Assembly (NCBI GenBank): GCA_032622095.1
Contig: CP136068.1
Coordinates: 186,859,309 to 186,923,308, forward strand
Length of the DNA stretch: 64,000 bases
Origin: Siphonodentalium dalli
Lineage: Eukaryota > Mollusca > Scaphopoda > Gadilida > Siphonodentaliidae
Direction of reading: 5' to 3'
The notes beneath the pieces are model-generated. The model saw only the letters and a program-made list of their open reading frames with translations, was not told the DNA's origin and did no database searches. Below are positions 12,250 to 20,880 of this stretch, in pieces. The number at the start of each line of letters is the position of its first letter. Position 1 is the first letter of the stretch. The translations under genes were made by a program, and so were the position numbers.

Positions 12250-12750
12250 ACTACATACAGATACAGATTTCCTCAGTTTTATATTCGTTATTTCAATGAC
12301 GCCCTCACATTATTAGGACAAGCACAGTAATTAGCATTCATGACGTGGAAAACCCGGAGTTTTTTTTAATAGTTATTCTAAGCTGGCCTCGTTGTAATTG
12401 TTTATAGATGTTTTAGAGCGAAAACACATATCCGATTGCGAATTGTGTATTAATTGCGGTCAATTATATGGCCGATAAAAACGTCTCAAAATCACAATGA
12501 CGTAGGTATATAAGGTCGATTGACGTCCCTAGGTACCTGCACAATAATTTGCAATTGCGTCATGAATGTAACACTAACCTAATAAAGCTACGTTGGCCTA
12601 ATAAAGCTACATTGAGGCAATAAACTTCACGTTTTATAGGCAGGCTTTATGTAGAGGTAGAGAGCGGTGGATAAAAGAAAATTCACCGCAACATCAATAT
12701 TAATTGATAGAAGCGTTTCCTGGTGTTTTTGATTCATAATTATTAATTCA
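12250..12750. other. Lectin intron, no gene
   Basis: Intronic DNA. A short duplication, CCTAATAAAGCTAC, occurs twice near 12577-12612. Nothing else is recognisable. Confidence 0.5.
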
Positions 12751-13249
12751 TACCCCGAACACTATATAACACGCTTTTAGGGAAAGATATACCATATTTA
12801 TACCCCGAGCACTATATAACACACTTTTAGGGAGAGATACACCATCTTTATACCCCGAACACTATATAACACGCTTTTAGGGAGAGATATACCATCTTTA
12901 TACCCCGAGCACTATATATAACGCTTTTAGGGAGATATATACCATCTTTATTCCCCGAGCACTATATAACACGCTTTTAGGGAGAGATATACCATCTTTA
13001 TACCCCGAACACTATATAACACGCTTTTAGGGAGATATATACCATCTTTATTCCCCGAGCACTATATAACACGCTTTTAGGGAGAGATATACAATCTTTA
13101 TACCCCGAACACTATATAACACGCTTTTAGGGAGAGATATACCATCTTTATTCCCCGAGCACTATATAACACGCTTTTAGGGAGAGATATACCATCTTTA
13201 TACCCCGAACACTATATAACACGCTTTTAGGACGAGATATACCATCGTT
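12751..13249. repeat. 50-bp tandem repeat, about 10 copies
   Basis: Ten copies of an exact 50-bp period start at 12751, 12801, 12851 and so on to 13201. Each contains CCCCGA(A/G)CACTATATAACAC and CTTTTAGGGAGAGATATACC. Copies differ by single substitutions, in alternating classes (TACCCCGAAC versus TTCCCCGAGC). It lies in the lectin intron and has no coding signal. Confidence 0.9.
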
Positions 13250-14149
13250 AATAGTCTAATAGCTTGATAATATATTTAAACAAAAACAGCAAAAAACAAA
13301 TATTGAATTTATCAGCCGAGACAATCTTGCCGTCATTTTTGAAAAACCATGACGACGGTTCCCATACATGAGAAACCATGACGTAGGTTCCCGCACATGA
13401 GGGTGGTTCGGTTATCCATCGGCCGCCAAACACATGTTTTACTCATGTTAGTGTAATAGAGTGATCTTTTTTCGTATTTATTTATCAGCATTACTTCCAT
13501 GCGTTGACAACCATACCTTGTTTGTAAACCAGTTTTCGTATTTATTTATCAGCATTATTTCCATGCGTAGGCGGCATACCTGGTTTGTAAGCCACGTTTT
13601 GATTGGTTGCTTTTGTATTTTGCTTCGAATATTTTGATAAATGATTGTTCATTTTGTAATTATTATTGCATCAGCACAACTTCTAACTCTTCCATACCCA
13701 TTATGTTATGAAACATGTTATTAAACTGGTGTTGGAATAACTCTGGCACAATCATAGGTTTGAATTCAAGGTGATGGGATTTGTAATTTCGCACAGCAAT
13801 AGTGACACCTGTTGAGAATACAGTTATCGTTCGTTCATTGGTAGTGTTATCGTTCGTTCGTTGGCAGAGTTACTTTTCTTAGTCCGTGCGTGATCGTGAG
13901 CAGCCATTTTTCGCATGCTGTCTTGTGTTTGACACAACGTTAACAAGATATCTGGTTTCTTGTAGTTTCTTGAAGTTATACTTCAAGAAATAGGGTGGCG
14001 ATGTTCATGTTTGAACCATGAAGGTTCAAGATGGCGAGTTATTGTCACATTGATGATGTAAGTTGAAAATGAGACATTTAGTCGTAATTTTGATGATTAA
14101 TTGAAAGATCAATTTGGCTGAGATCAATTTCAGAGGAGAAAACATTTCT
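13250..14149. other. Lectin intron with small duplications
   Basis: No gene. A 64-bp direct duplication starts at about 13471 and 13535 (TTCGTATTTATTTATCAGCA). A perfect 10-bp-stem hairpin, TTTCTTGAAG / CTTCAAGAAA with a 5-base loop, lies at 13966-13990. Near-repeats of CCATGACG(A/T)(C/A)GGTTCCC occur at about 13350 and 13377. The region ends at the target duplication of the palindromic element. Confidence 0.5.
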
Positions 14150-14155
14150 CTGGCT
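14150..14155. repeat. Left target-site duplication CTGGCT
   Basis: CTGGCT directly before the left end (TGATGATACCC) is repeated directly after the right end at 21113-21118. Six bases is the length made by the retroviral-type integrase of Polinton/Maverick elements. A seventh T also matches, but then the two termini would not be symmetrical. Confidence 0.8.
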
Positions 14156-14387
14156 TGATGATACCCACCCCAGTTGGCCCCCAGATCAGGAACGATAACT
14201 CTATCCGACCTATATGCAGTACATGGTGTTTGACCTATATTCTCCGCCCACGCGTCGGTCTACTTGTACCGGTTGGACATGTCCGGACATGACCCGCTGG
14301 TTATATCCAGACTTTTCCATATGAATGGTATAGTATCTACATGTATATCACGTGATGATCTCGGTGGGGTAGCTTCAGTCTTTAATT

Positions 14388-14503
14388 TTAAAGGGACACT
14401 AGGCTCTCACTGGGGATGATTATTAAAGTGACACTCACTATGGATGAATGTTAAAGTAACGCATGGCGCACACTGTGGGATAATGTTAAAGTGACACTCG
14501 CAT
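14388..14503. repeat. Subterminal TTAAAGTGACAC repeats, left arm
   Basis: Four degenerate units of about 30-40 bp, each with (A/G)TTAAAG(G/T)GACAC or a close variant followed by a CTCNC...TGGGGATGA-like stretch. The mirror copy is at 20765-20880. Repeated subterminal motifs are typical of transposase or integrase binding regions; binding is inference. The same unit is expanded in the relic at 30455-31080. Confidence 0.6.
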
Positions 14504-14507
14504 TGAA

Positions 14508-14760
14508 AACTTCAAAAAGTTCAAAAAGTTCAAAAAGTTCAAAAAGTTCAAAAAGTTCAAAAAGTTCAAAAAGTTCAAAAAGTTCAAAAAGTTCAAAAAT
14601 TTCAAAAATTTCAAAAATTTCAAAAAGTTCAAAAAGTTCAAAAACTTACAAAAGTTCCAAAATTTCGAAAAACTTCAAAAACTTAAAAAAAATTCAAAAA
14701 CTTAAAAAACTTCACAAATTTCACAAATTTCAAAAAACTTCAAAAATTAAACAAAATTCA
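14508..14760. repeat. 9-bp (TTCAAAAAG)n repeat, left arm
   Basis: A regular 9-bp repeat, AAAAAGTTC, decays into A-rich variants. It is mirrored at 20508-20760. It keeps a long frame open with Ser-Lys-rich translation, but the frame opposes the flanking genes and is a repeat shadow. Confidence 0.8.
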
Positions 14761-14840
14761 GGATTTAGTCATAAATGTGACCCGCTATATCAAATCCAGT
14801 CGGAAGTCGGGATTTTTTTTATCCTGTGCCAATGCATTCT

Positions 14841-14848
14841 CTTATATA
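14841..14848 (-). promoter_or_regulatory. Outward TATA box, left arm
   Basis: TATATAAG on the minus strand follows a (GCC/GGC)n palindrome block at about 14862-14930 and points towards the element end. The mirror site is 20420-20427. Only a very short ORF (ATG CAT TGG CAC ...) follows, so it may drive a non-coding transcript. The surrounding 34 bases (14823-14856) recur exactly at 58447-58480. Confidence 0.5.
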
Positions 14849-15121
14849 TGCGAGTCAACCAGCCGCCGCCGGCGGCGGCGGCGGCGGCCGTAATGCGCAT
14901 GTCAACGCCGCGCCGCCGCCGGCGGCGGCAACTACATAATCCTATGGCATGCAAAGAAATTGGCGGCGGCGCTGCCGCCGGCGGTTCAGGATTTAGTCAA
15001 AAATATGGCTTGTTTCCATTCATCGGAAAGCTATGGGGGTACGGTGGTGAGCGCCACTGAAAAAAGCAAGTGAGCGAGGGAAAAAAGAGAAAAATAACAT
15101 GACAAGTAGTACATAGTACAA

Positions 15122-15127
15122 TTTATT
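15122..15127 (-). terminator. Poly(A) signal of left ATPase gene
   Basis: AATAAA on the minus strand lies 7 nt after the stop codon of the left ATPase gene, and is mirrored at 20141-20146. Such tight packing is virus-like. Confidence 0.6.
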
Positions 15128-15134
15128 ATATTAA

Positions 15135-16859
15135 CTATTCACAGTCACTTTCGTCTGAATTGTCATCACTTTCGTCAGATGTGTCATTTGTTTCGTCCAT
15201 GAACTTTTCTAGCAATGGTCTGTACTTTAATATTGACATTTTCACTGCATCACGATCTTCAAAACCATTCTTCATATATTTCTCCACTTTATCCATGACA
15301 CTGTTGTGCAGAGTACCATTGCGCAGCCACATATTCTTTATTATTGTCCAAGCATAAACATTCATAAATAGCCTCATGCCTTCAGTTTTAAGATCTGTAC
15401 TTTTAAGGTCCTTGTCAGCTTGTTCTTTTGCCTCTTTTTCTGTCGAGCCATTTTCCATATACGTTTCCACGTTATCACTCCATGCTTCTTGTGCTTTATC
15501 TCTACTCTCATCACACAAACTTTTGAAGTATTCATCTTCATTCGATTTAATTTTCTTATTCTGACTATCATCCGTGTCCTCAGTTAATTTTCGTTTTAAC
15601 TTATTTTCTTGACACCAGTTTTTTACGTGTCTCTGGACATCATGCTGATCTTCGAACAAAAGCCCACAGTCATTGCAAGGGTACGACATGTCTTCTCGAA
15701 TGCCTATGTTTTTATGGTTTTCTTTATTAATTTCATTGATCTCACCAGGTGTCCTTATGTCCTTAGTATAGCCATTATGTTGACCCTGGGGCACAATATA
15801 ATTATATGTCATGCACTCCCGTTGACCAGGGAGATCTCTGTCATCATATTTCATCTCATTCCGTTGATCCGGGCTATTGTTGTCATCACATTTCACCACA
15901 TTTTGTTCATCTGGGTGCTCGCTGTCCTTATGGAGATTATATTTCATGCCATTCCATTCACCCATATGCTTGTTCGTGTCCTCTTTTAGCACATTCTGTC
16001 GCAGCCGTAATGTGTCCGGGGTTGCGGCTTTTAAATCCACCAGTAGGTAACCGTACGGTTCACTCGTCGCTTCCGAAAACTCTCGCATCATACGTTGAGG
16101 GCATTCAGGATACATCTGTCTTGATAATGTTGAAATTAAACCCTTGTCAATTGGATTATTGAACAATACCAAATATTGACAATTTCGTCGTTGCGTCGGA
16201 TCCTTGTTGTAGTAGAAATTCTGGTTCAAACTTATCAAAGATAAGTTCAAATGGTGACTTCCTTCGGAATGTAAATCATTAACTCTCTGGTCTTTTGATG
16301 AAGTTTGCATCAAGTCATCGAGTACAACTAGATTTTTATACTGGGGGTTGATAAGAGAATCCAAGTTTGCTGGTATTCCCCGTATAAAGTTGACCTGAGG
16401 GGTGACGGTATACTTTATGTCATCATATAGGGGCTGCCAATATTTATAAAACCATATTATTCTGTCAGGTGCGGGTGATATTTTTGAGGCAGACTTTTGT
16501 AGCAAGGTTTTCACGAAGTACGTCTTCCCACTAGATGTCGGTCCACTTACACATGCCGTGAATGGATGCTTGAAAATAAAATCTTCTTGGACATTGGCCA
16601 TTGAATCATCAAAGCAGGATGTTATGTCGCTTTGTTGCTGTTTCCCCTGCTGGTGTTGTAGTATCTGGTGTTGCTGTAATGGCGGTTGTTGTGGCTGATG
16701 ATGCTGCTGCCTGTTGCTGCTGCTGCTGTTTGTTGCTGCTGCTTGGTGGTGCTGCTGTGGGTGTCGGTTAACAAACTCAGTGTGCTTAGATTGTACATGT
16801 CTTATCAAATCATGGTTCCGCACATACTCACTAGAGCAAATTGAACACTGGTGCTTCAT
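15135..16859 (-). CDS. A32-like packaging ATPase with zinc fingers, left copy
   Basis: This 574-residue intact protein is identical to the one encoded at 18409-20133. Residues 4-25 form a C2H2 zinc finger (CSIC...H...H). Residues 32-75 are Gln/His-rich. Residues about 92-290 form a P-loop ATPase with Walker A GPTSSGKT (about 105-112), Walker B NLVVLDD (about 175-181) and a following NQN. The surroundings (DRIIWFY, WQPLYDD, GSHHLNLS, YGYLLVDL) match the FtsK/HerA-type genome-packaging ATPases of Polintons, adintoviruses and relatives. Residues about 295-365 are four degenerate repeats around MKYD and PDQRN. Residues about 394-415 are a second finger-like motif (CNDC...H...C). The C-terminus is helical, then acidic Ser/Asp/Glu-rich. 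In viruses the family pumps DNA into capsids. No capsid gene is here, so the role in this element is unknown. A TATA box lies 40 nt upstream of the ATG. Confidence 0.85.
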   Translation of the reverse strand: MKHQCSICSSEYVRNHDLIRHVQSKHTEFVNRHPQQHHQAAATNSSSSNRQQHHQPQQPPLQQHQILQHQQGKQQQSDITSCFDDSMANVQEDFIFKHPFTACVSGPTSSGKTYFVKTLLQKSASKISPAPDRIIWFYKYWQPLYDDIKYTVTPQVNFIRGIPANLDSLINPQYKNLVVLDDLMQTSSKDQRVNDLHSEGSHHLNLSLISLNQNFYYNKDPTQRRNCQYLVLFNNPIDKGLISTLSRQMYPECPQRMMREFSEATSEPYGYLLVDLKAATPDTLRLRQNVLKEDTNKHMGEWNGMKYNLHKDSEHPDEQNVVKCDDNNSPDQRNEMKYDDRDLPGQRECMTYNYIVPQGQHNGYTKDIRTPGEINEINKENHKNIGIREDMSYPCNDCGLLFEDQHDVQRHVKNWCQENKLKRKLTEDTDDSQNKKIKSNEDEYFKSLCDESRDKAQEAWSDNVETYMENGSTEKEAKEQADKDLKSTDLKTEGMRLFMNVYAWTIIKNMWLRNGTLHNSVMDKVEKYMKNGFEDRDAVKMSILKYRPLLEKFMDETNDTSDESDDNSDESDCE

Positions 16860-16898
16860 TTATACTTGACTAAAATATCTCGGGGGTATATGGCTTTC

Positions 16899-16905
16899 CT
16901 TTATA
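16899..16905 (-). promoter_or_regulatory. TATA box of left ATPase gene
   Basis: TATAAAG on the minus strand ends 40 nt before the ATPase ATG. It follows a short GC-rich block (about 16941-16975) containing GGCGGCGGCG. The same GC-block-then-TATA order precedes the 73-residue gene and the outward promoter. Confidence 0.55.
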
Positions 16906-16923
16906 CAAATGTTCCTTATAACC

Positions 16924-17019
16924 TCAAATCTGTCCTGTATTAACGGCGGCGGCGTTTGCCGACGGCGTTTTTTCCACCGGCCTTTCAATAGCCTTCGAAA
17001 ATTTAGGTAAATTACTCAT
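16924..17019 (-). CDS. Possible 31-residue ORF, left copy
   Basis: The ATG overlaps the TGA of the 73-residue gene in an ATGA arrangement. The frame runs 31 codons (starting MSNLPKFSKAIE) to TGA, with an Ala-rich end read from the GC block. The mirror copy is at 18249-18344. An ATGA overlap can allow reinitiation, but the ORF is short and could be chance. Function unknown. Confidence 0.3.
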   Translation of the reverse strand: MSNLPKFSKAIERPVEKTPSANAAAVNTGQI

Positions 17020-17237
17020 TTTAGTTCAGTGAATATGTCGTTTGGAGTTTTCTTTTTAACTTTTCCAATGTTTGTCTTCTTCGCTCTTCCTCCTTTTATC
17101 TCTTTAACTTTTATCTTCTTAGATCCGGGTTTCCTTATAAGTTTTTCAGGTTTCACTTCAGTCTTGGGTAGGTACTTCGAGTCATCGTAGGGTACATATT
17201 TTTTAAGATCAAAGTCATAATAGTGCGGAGTCCCCAT
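17016..17237 (-). CDS. 73-residue basic protein, left copy
   Basis: Small intact ORF, identical to 18031-18252. It begins MGTPHYYDFDLKKYVPYDD, and its second half is Lys-rich with repeated K-x-K and EIKGGRAKK-type sequence, ending NDIFTELK. There is no membrane segment or cysteine. It is strongly basic and could bind nucleic acid, like the small core or virion proteins beside packaging ATPases in adeno-like elements; this is inference. A TATA box (17276-17283) lies 39 nt upstream, and the ATPase gene follows after 156 nt on the same strand. Presence in both arms without a stop argues that it is real. Confidence 0.65.
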   Translation of the reverse strand: MGTPHYYDFDLKKYVPYDDSKYLPKTEVKPEKLIRKPGSKKIKVKEIKGGRAKKTNIGKVKKKTPNDIFTELK

Positions 17238-17275
17238 TCCGGCTAAAGTTCAAAGTGTACTCTGAAGTAGTAATT

Positions 17276-17283
17276 TTTATATA
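17276..17283 (-). promoter_or_regulatory. TATA box of left 73-residue gene
   Basis: TATATAAA on the minus strand lies 39 nt upstream of the ATG. It is preceded by the GC-rich tract at 17351-17420. The spacing equals that of the ATPase promoter. Confidence 0.6.
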
Positions 17284-17371
17284 CGCCAAAATACCATCCA
17301 AGACGTATACCCTTATAAACTGCGGGTCAGTCCTAGTAACGCGCACGTCAACGCCGCCGGCGGCGGCGTAT

Positions 17372-17419
<48 letters not shown>

Positions 17420-17445
17420 TCTGTTGTTGTTGTAGTTGTTGTTGT

Positions 17446-17859
17446 TTACATGTTCGAACTTCCTGCATTATATACAAGGACGACGGGGACGTGGCGACAG
17501 GGGGCTGGGATGTCTGCCCCCCACCCTCAACTTTGATAGCAATAAGTTGAAAATGTCATGCCCGACACATTAGTTGGAATTTTACACCACATGTAGGTTG
17601 AACTTGTTTCATTGTCTGATTTTCCAACATGTTATTAGTGTGAAATTTGTAGTTTTTAGACCAATAATAGTCTGAAATGATGTCCATCCGTCTGTTGGAA
17701 ATTTAGATTAGACATTTCAAACTGTTCGAACGTTTGAGGTACCAACTTTCCAACCTAAGGGAGGAGGTGCAAATATGGTATTTGGTATCGGAGTTTGGTC
17801 TGGTTGAAGGAGGGGGTGGTGCAATTGGAAATCACTCATAATTGCAATGACATTTGTAT
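17446..17859. other. Unique centre of the palindromic element
   Basis: About 414 bp that is not part of the inverted repeat and separates the two arms. It has no recognisable gene and is flanked on both sides by GTT/AAC triplet repeats and (GCC/GGC)n tracts. The two 73-residue genes diverge from it, so it acts as the shared upstream region. A non-repeated spacer argues against a simple assembly mirror artefact. Confidence 0.7.
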
Positions 17860-17984
17860 CAACAACAACAACTACAACAACAGACGCCGCCGCATACGCC
17901 GCCGCCGCCGGCGGCGTTGACGTGCGCGTTACTAGGACTGACCCGCAGTTTATAAGGGTATACGTCTTGGATGGTATTTTGGCG

Positions 17985-17992
17985 TATATAAA
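17985..17992 (+). promoter_or_regulatory. TATA box of right 73-residue gene
   Basis: TATATAAA lies 38 nt before the ATG at 18031, after the GC tract at 17882-17935. Confidence 0.6.
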
Positions 17993-18030
17993 AATTACTA
18001 CTTCAGAGTACACTTTGAACATTAGCCGGA

Positions 18031-18252
18031 ATGGGGACTCCGCACTATTATGACTTTGATCTTAAAAAATATGTACCCTACGATGACTCGAAGTACCTAC
18101 CCAAGACTGAAGTGAAACCTGAAAAACTTATAAGGAAACCCGGATCTAAGAAGATAAAAGTTAAAGAGATAAAAGGAGGAAGAGCGAAGAAGACAAACAT
18201 TGGAAAAGTTAAAAAGAAAACTCCAAACGACATATTCACTGAACTAAAATGA
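18031..18252 (+). CDS. 73-residue basic protein, right copy
   Basis: Same protein as the minus-strand ORF at 17016-17237, with no amino-acid difference. It is a Lys-rich, small, soluble-looking product of unknown function. The start is chosen as the first ATG after the TATA box, and the upstream context AGCCGGAATGG is acceptable for eukaryotic initiation. The stop overlaps the ATG of the 31-residue ORF, and the ATPase gene follows 156 nt later. The two copies are transcribed divergently from the centre. Confidence 0.65.
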   Translation: MGTPHYYDFDLKKYVPYDDSKYLPKTEVKPEKLIRKPGSKKIKVKEIKGGRAKKTNIGKVKKKTPNDIFTELK

Positions 18253-18344
18253 GTAATTTACCTAAATTTTCGAAGGCTATTGAAAGGCCGGTGGAAAAAA
18301 CGCCGTCGGCAAACGCCGCCGCCGTTAATACAGGACAGATTTGA
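18249..18344 (+). CDS. Possible 31-residue ORF, right copy
   Basis: Mirror of 16924-17019. ATG at 18249 sits inside the AAATGA stop of the preceding gene, and TGA is at 18342-18344. The C-terminal half reads through a GC-rich block (PSANAAAVN). Real only if overlap translation occurs; otherwise it is leader sequence for the ATPase promoter. Confidence 0.3.
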   Translation: MSNLPKFSKAIERPVEKTPSANAAAVNTGQI

Positions 18345-18362
18345 GGTTATAAGGAACATTTG

Positions 18363-18369
18363 TATAAAG
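18363..18369 (+). promoter_or_regulatory. TATA box of right ATPase gene
   Basis: TATAAAG lies 39 nt before the ATPase ATG at 18409, after the GC block at 18300-18326. Confidence 0.55.
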
Positions 18370-18408
18370 GAAAGCCATATACCCCCGAGATATTTTAGTC
18401 AAGTATAA

Positions 18409-20133
18409 ATGAAGCACCAGTGTTCAATTTGCTCTAGTGAGTATGTGCGGAACCATGATTTGATAAGACATGTACAATCTAAGCACACTGAGTTTGTTAA
18501 CCGACACCCACAGCAGCACCACCAAGCAGCAGCAACAAACAGCAGCAGCAGCAACAGGCAGCAGCATCATCAGCCACAACAACCGCCATTACAGCAACAC
18601 CAGATACTACAACACCAGCAGGGGAAACAGCAACAAAGCGACATAACATCCTGCTTTGATGATTCAATGGCCAATGTCCAAGAAGATTTTATTTTCAAGC
18701 ATCCATTCACGGCATGTGTAAGTGGACCGACATCTAGTGGGAAGACGTACTTCGTGAAAACCTTGCTACAAAAGTCTGCCTCAAAAATATCACCCGCACC
18801 TGACAGAATAATATGGTTTTATAAATATTGGCAGCCCCTATATGATGACATAAAGTATACCGTCACCCCTCAGGTCAACTTTATACGGGGAATACCAGCA
18901 AACTTGGATTCTCTTATCAACCCCCAGTATAAAAATCTAGTTGTACTCGATGACTTGATGCAAACTTCATCAAAAGACCAGAGAGTTAATGATTTACATT
19001 CCGAAGGAAGTCACCATTTGAACTTATCTTTGATAAGTTTGAACCAGAATTTCTACTACAACAAGGATCCGACGCAACGACGAAATTGTCAATATTTGGT
19101 ATTGTTCAATAATCCAATTGACAAGGGTTTAATTTCAACATTATCAAGACAGATGTATCCTGAATGCCCTCAACGTATGATGCGAGAGTTTTCGGAAGCG
19201 ACGAGTGAACCGTACGGTTACCTACTGGTGGATTTAAAAGCCGCAACCCCGGACACATTACGGCTGCGACAGAATGTGCTAAAAGAGGACACGAACAAGC
19301 ATATGGGTGAATGGAATGGCATGAAATATAATCTCCATAAGGACAGCGAGCACCCAGATGAACAAAATGTGGTGAAATGTGATGACAACAATAGCCCGGA
19401 TCAACGGAATGAGATGAAATATGATGACAGAGATCTCCCTGGTCAACGGGAGTGCATGACATATAATTATATTGTGCCCCAGGGTCAACATAATGGCTAT
19501 ACTAAGGACATAAGGACACCTGGTGAGATCAATGAAATTAATAAAGAAAACCATAAAAACATAGGCATTCGAGAAGACATGTCGTACCCTTGCAATGACT
19601 GTGGGCTTTTGTTCGAAGATCAGCATGATGTCCAGAGACACGTAAAAAACTGGTGTCAAGAAAATAAGTTAAAACGAAAATTAACTGAGGACACGGATGA
19701 TAGTCAGAATAAGAAAATTAAATCGAATGAAGATGAATACTTCAAAAGTTTGTGTGATGAGAGTAGAGATAAAGCACAAGAAGCATGGAGTGATAACGTG
19801 GAAACGTATATGGAAAATGGCTCGACAGAAAAAGAGGCAAAAGAACAAGCTGACAAGGACCTTAAAAGTACAGATCTTAAAACTGAAGGCATGAGGCTAT
19901 TTATGAATGTTTATGCTTGGACAATAATAAAGAATATGTGGCTGCGCAATGGTACTCTGCACAACAGTGTCATGGATAAAGTGGAGAAATATATGAAGAA
20001 TGGTTTTGAAGATCGTGATGCAGTGAAAATGTCAATATTAAAGTACAGACCATTGCTAGAAAAGTTCATGGACGAAACAAATGACACATCTGACGAAAGT
20101 GATGACAATTCAGACGAAAGTGACTGTGAATAG
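18409..20133 (+). CDS. A32-like packaging ATPase with zinc fingers, right copy
   Basis: Second intact 574-residue copy, with the same amino-acid sequence as the left-arm gene: N-terminal C2H2 finger, Gln/His-rich linker, P-loop ATPase with GPTSSGKT and LVVLDD, second finger-like motif, and acidic tail ending DESDCE. Two uninterrupted copies in one insertion, with no stops or frameshifts, mean the element is young or the gene is maintained. The CAG/CAA-rich linker could vary in length between alleles. A cellular Zn-finger ATPase is less likely because the gene lies inside the target duplications and has compact virus-like signals. Confidence 0.85.
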   Translation: MKHQCSICSSEYVRNHDLIRHVQSKHTEFVNRHPQQHHQAAATNSSSSNRQQHHQPQQPPLQQHQILQHQQGKQQQSDITSCFDDSMANVQEDFIFKHPFTACVSGPTSSGKTYFVKTLLQKSASKISPAPDRIIWFYKYWQPLYDDIKYTVTPQVNFIRGIPANLDSLINPQYKNLVVLDDLMQTSSKDQRVNDLHSEGSHHLNLSLISLNQNFYYNKDPTQRRNCQYLVLFNNPIDKGLISTLSRQMYPECPQRMMREFSEATSEPYGYLLVDLKAATPDTLRLRQNVLKEDTNKHMGEWNGMKYNLHKDSEHPDEQNVVKCDDNNSPDQRNEMKYDDRDLPGQRECMTYNYIVPQGQHNGYTKDIRTPGEINEINKENHKNIGIREDMSYPCNDCGLLFEDQHDVQRHVKNWCQENKLKRKLTEDTDDSQNKKIKSNEDEYFKSLCDESRDKAQEAWSDNVETYMENGSTEKEAKEQADKDLKSTDLKTEGMRLFMNVYAWTIIKNMWLRNGTLHNSVMDKVEKYMKNGFEDRDAVKMSILKYRPLLEKFMDETNDTSDESDDNSDESDCE

Positions 20134-20140
20134 TTAATAT

Positions 20141-20146
20141 AATAAA
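20141..20146 (+). terminator. Poly(A) signal of right ATPase gene
   Basis: AATAAA lies 7 nt after the TAG stop, mirroring 15122-15127. Confidence 0.6.
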
Positions 20147-20284
20147 TTGTACTATGTACTACTTGTCATGTTATTTTTCTCTTTTTTCCCTCGCTCACTT
20201 GCTTTTTTCAGTGGCGCTCACCACCGTACCCCCATAGCTTTCCGATGAATGGAAACAAGCCATATTTTTGACTAAATCCTGAAC

Positions 20285-20410
20285 CGCCGGCGGCAGCGCC
20301 GCCGCCAATTTCTTTGCATGCCATAGGATTATGTAGTTGCCGCCGCCGGCGGCGGCGCGGCGTTGACATGCGCATTACGGCCGCCGCCGCCGCCGCCGGC
20401 GGCGGCTGGT
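20285..20410. repeat. (GCC/GGC)n palindrome block, right arm
   Basis: Three GC triplet palindromes (GCCGCCGCCGGCGGCGGC type), separated by unique stretches including TGACATGCGCATTACGG, precede the outward TATA box. The mirror copy is at 14858-14983. Similar blocks precede the other two promoters. They can form strong hairpins and may be replication, packaging or promoter elements; that is inference. Confidence 0.6.
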
Positions 20411-20419
20411 TGACTCGCA

Positions 20420-20427
20420 TATATAAG
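20420..20427 (+). promoter_or_regulatory. Outward TATA box, right arm
   Basis: TATATAAG, mirror of 14841-14848. It points to the right terminus and is not followed by a substantial ORF. Confidence 0.5.
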
Positions 20428-20507
20428 AGAATGCATTGGCACAGGATAAAAAAAATCCCGACTTCCGACTGGATTTGATATAGCGGGTCACATTTATGAC
20501 TAAATCC

Positions 20508-20880
20508 TGAATTTTGTTTAATTTTTGAAGTTTTTTGAAATTTGTGAAATTTGTGAAGTTTTTTAAGTTTTTGAATTTTTTTTAAGTTTTTGAAGTTTTT
20601 CGAAATTTTGGAACTTTTGTAAGTTTTTGAACTTTTTGAACTTTTTGAAATTTTTGAAATTTTTGAAATTTTTGAACTTTTTGAACTTTTTGAACTTTTT
20701 GAACTTTTTGAACTTTTTGAACTTTTTGAACTTTTTGAACTTTTTGAACTTTTTGAAGTTTTCAATGCGAGTGTCACTTTAACATTATCCCACAGTGTGC
20801 GCCATGCGTTACTTTAACATTCATCCATAGTGAGTGTCACTTTAATAATCATCCCCAGTGAGAGCCTAGTGTCCCTTTAA
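20508..20880. repeat. A/T-rich 9-bp repeat and subterminal repeats, right arm
   Basis: Mirror of 14388-14760: CTTTTTGAA repeats followed by GTGTCACTTTAA-type units. Confidence 0.7.

Larger units (their letters stand above)
14156..17445. repeat. Left arm of the palindromic element
   Basis: Reverse complement of 17860-21112. The visible differences are expanded (GCG)n near 17367-17420, one base at 17246 (AAAGTTC here, AATGTTC in the other arm) and the number of GTT triplets at the inner edge. The coded proteins are identical in both arms, which implies recent doubling or ongoing gene conversion. Confidence 0.9.

Noticed and set aside
14491-15060. 189-codon frame reading Ser-Lys repeats inside the palindromic element (mirror at 20208-20777)
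   Set aside because: It reads the 9-bp (TTCAAAAAG)n repeat and the GC palindromes, runs against the ATPase transcripts and has no promoter on that strand.
17255-17536. Poly-Ala/Val frame in the element centre
   Set aside because: It reads the (GCG)n and (GTT)n tracts across the arm boundary. The matching frame in the other arm differs, so it is not conserved.
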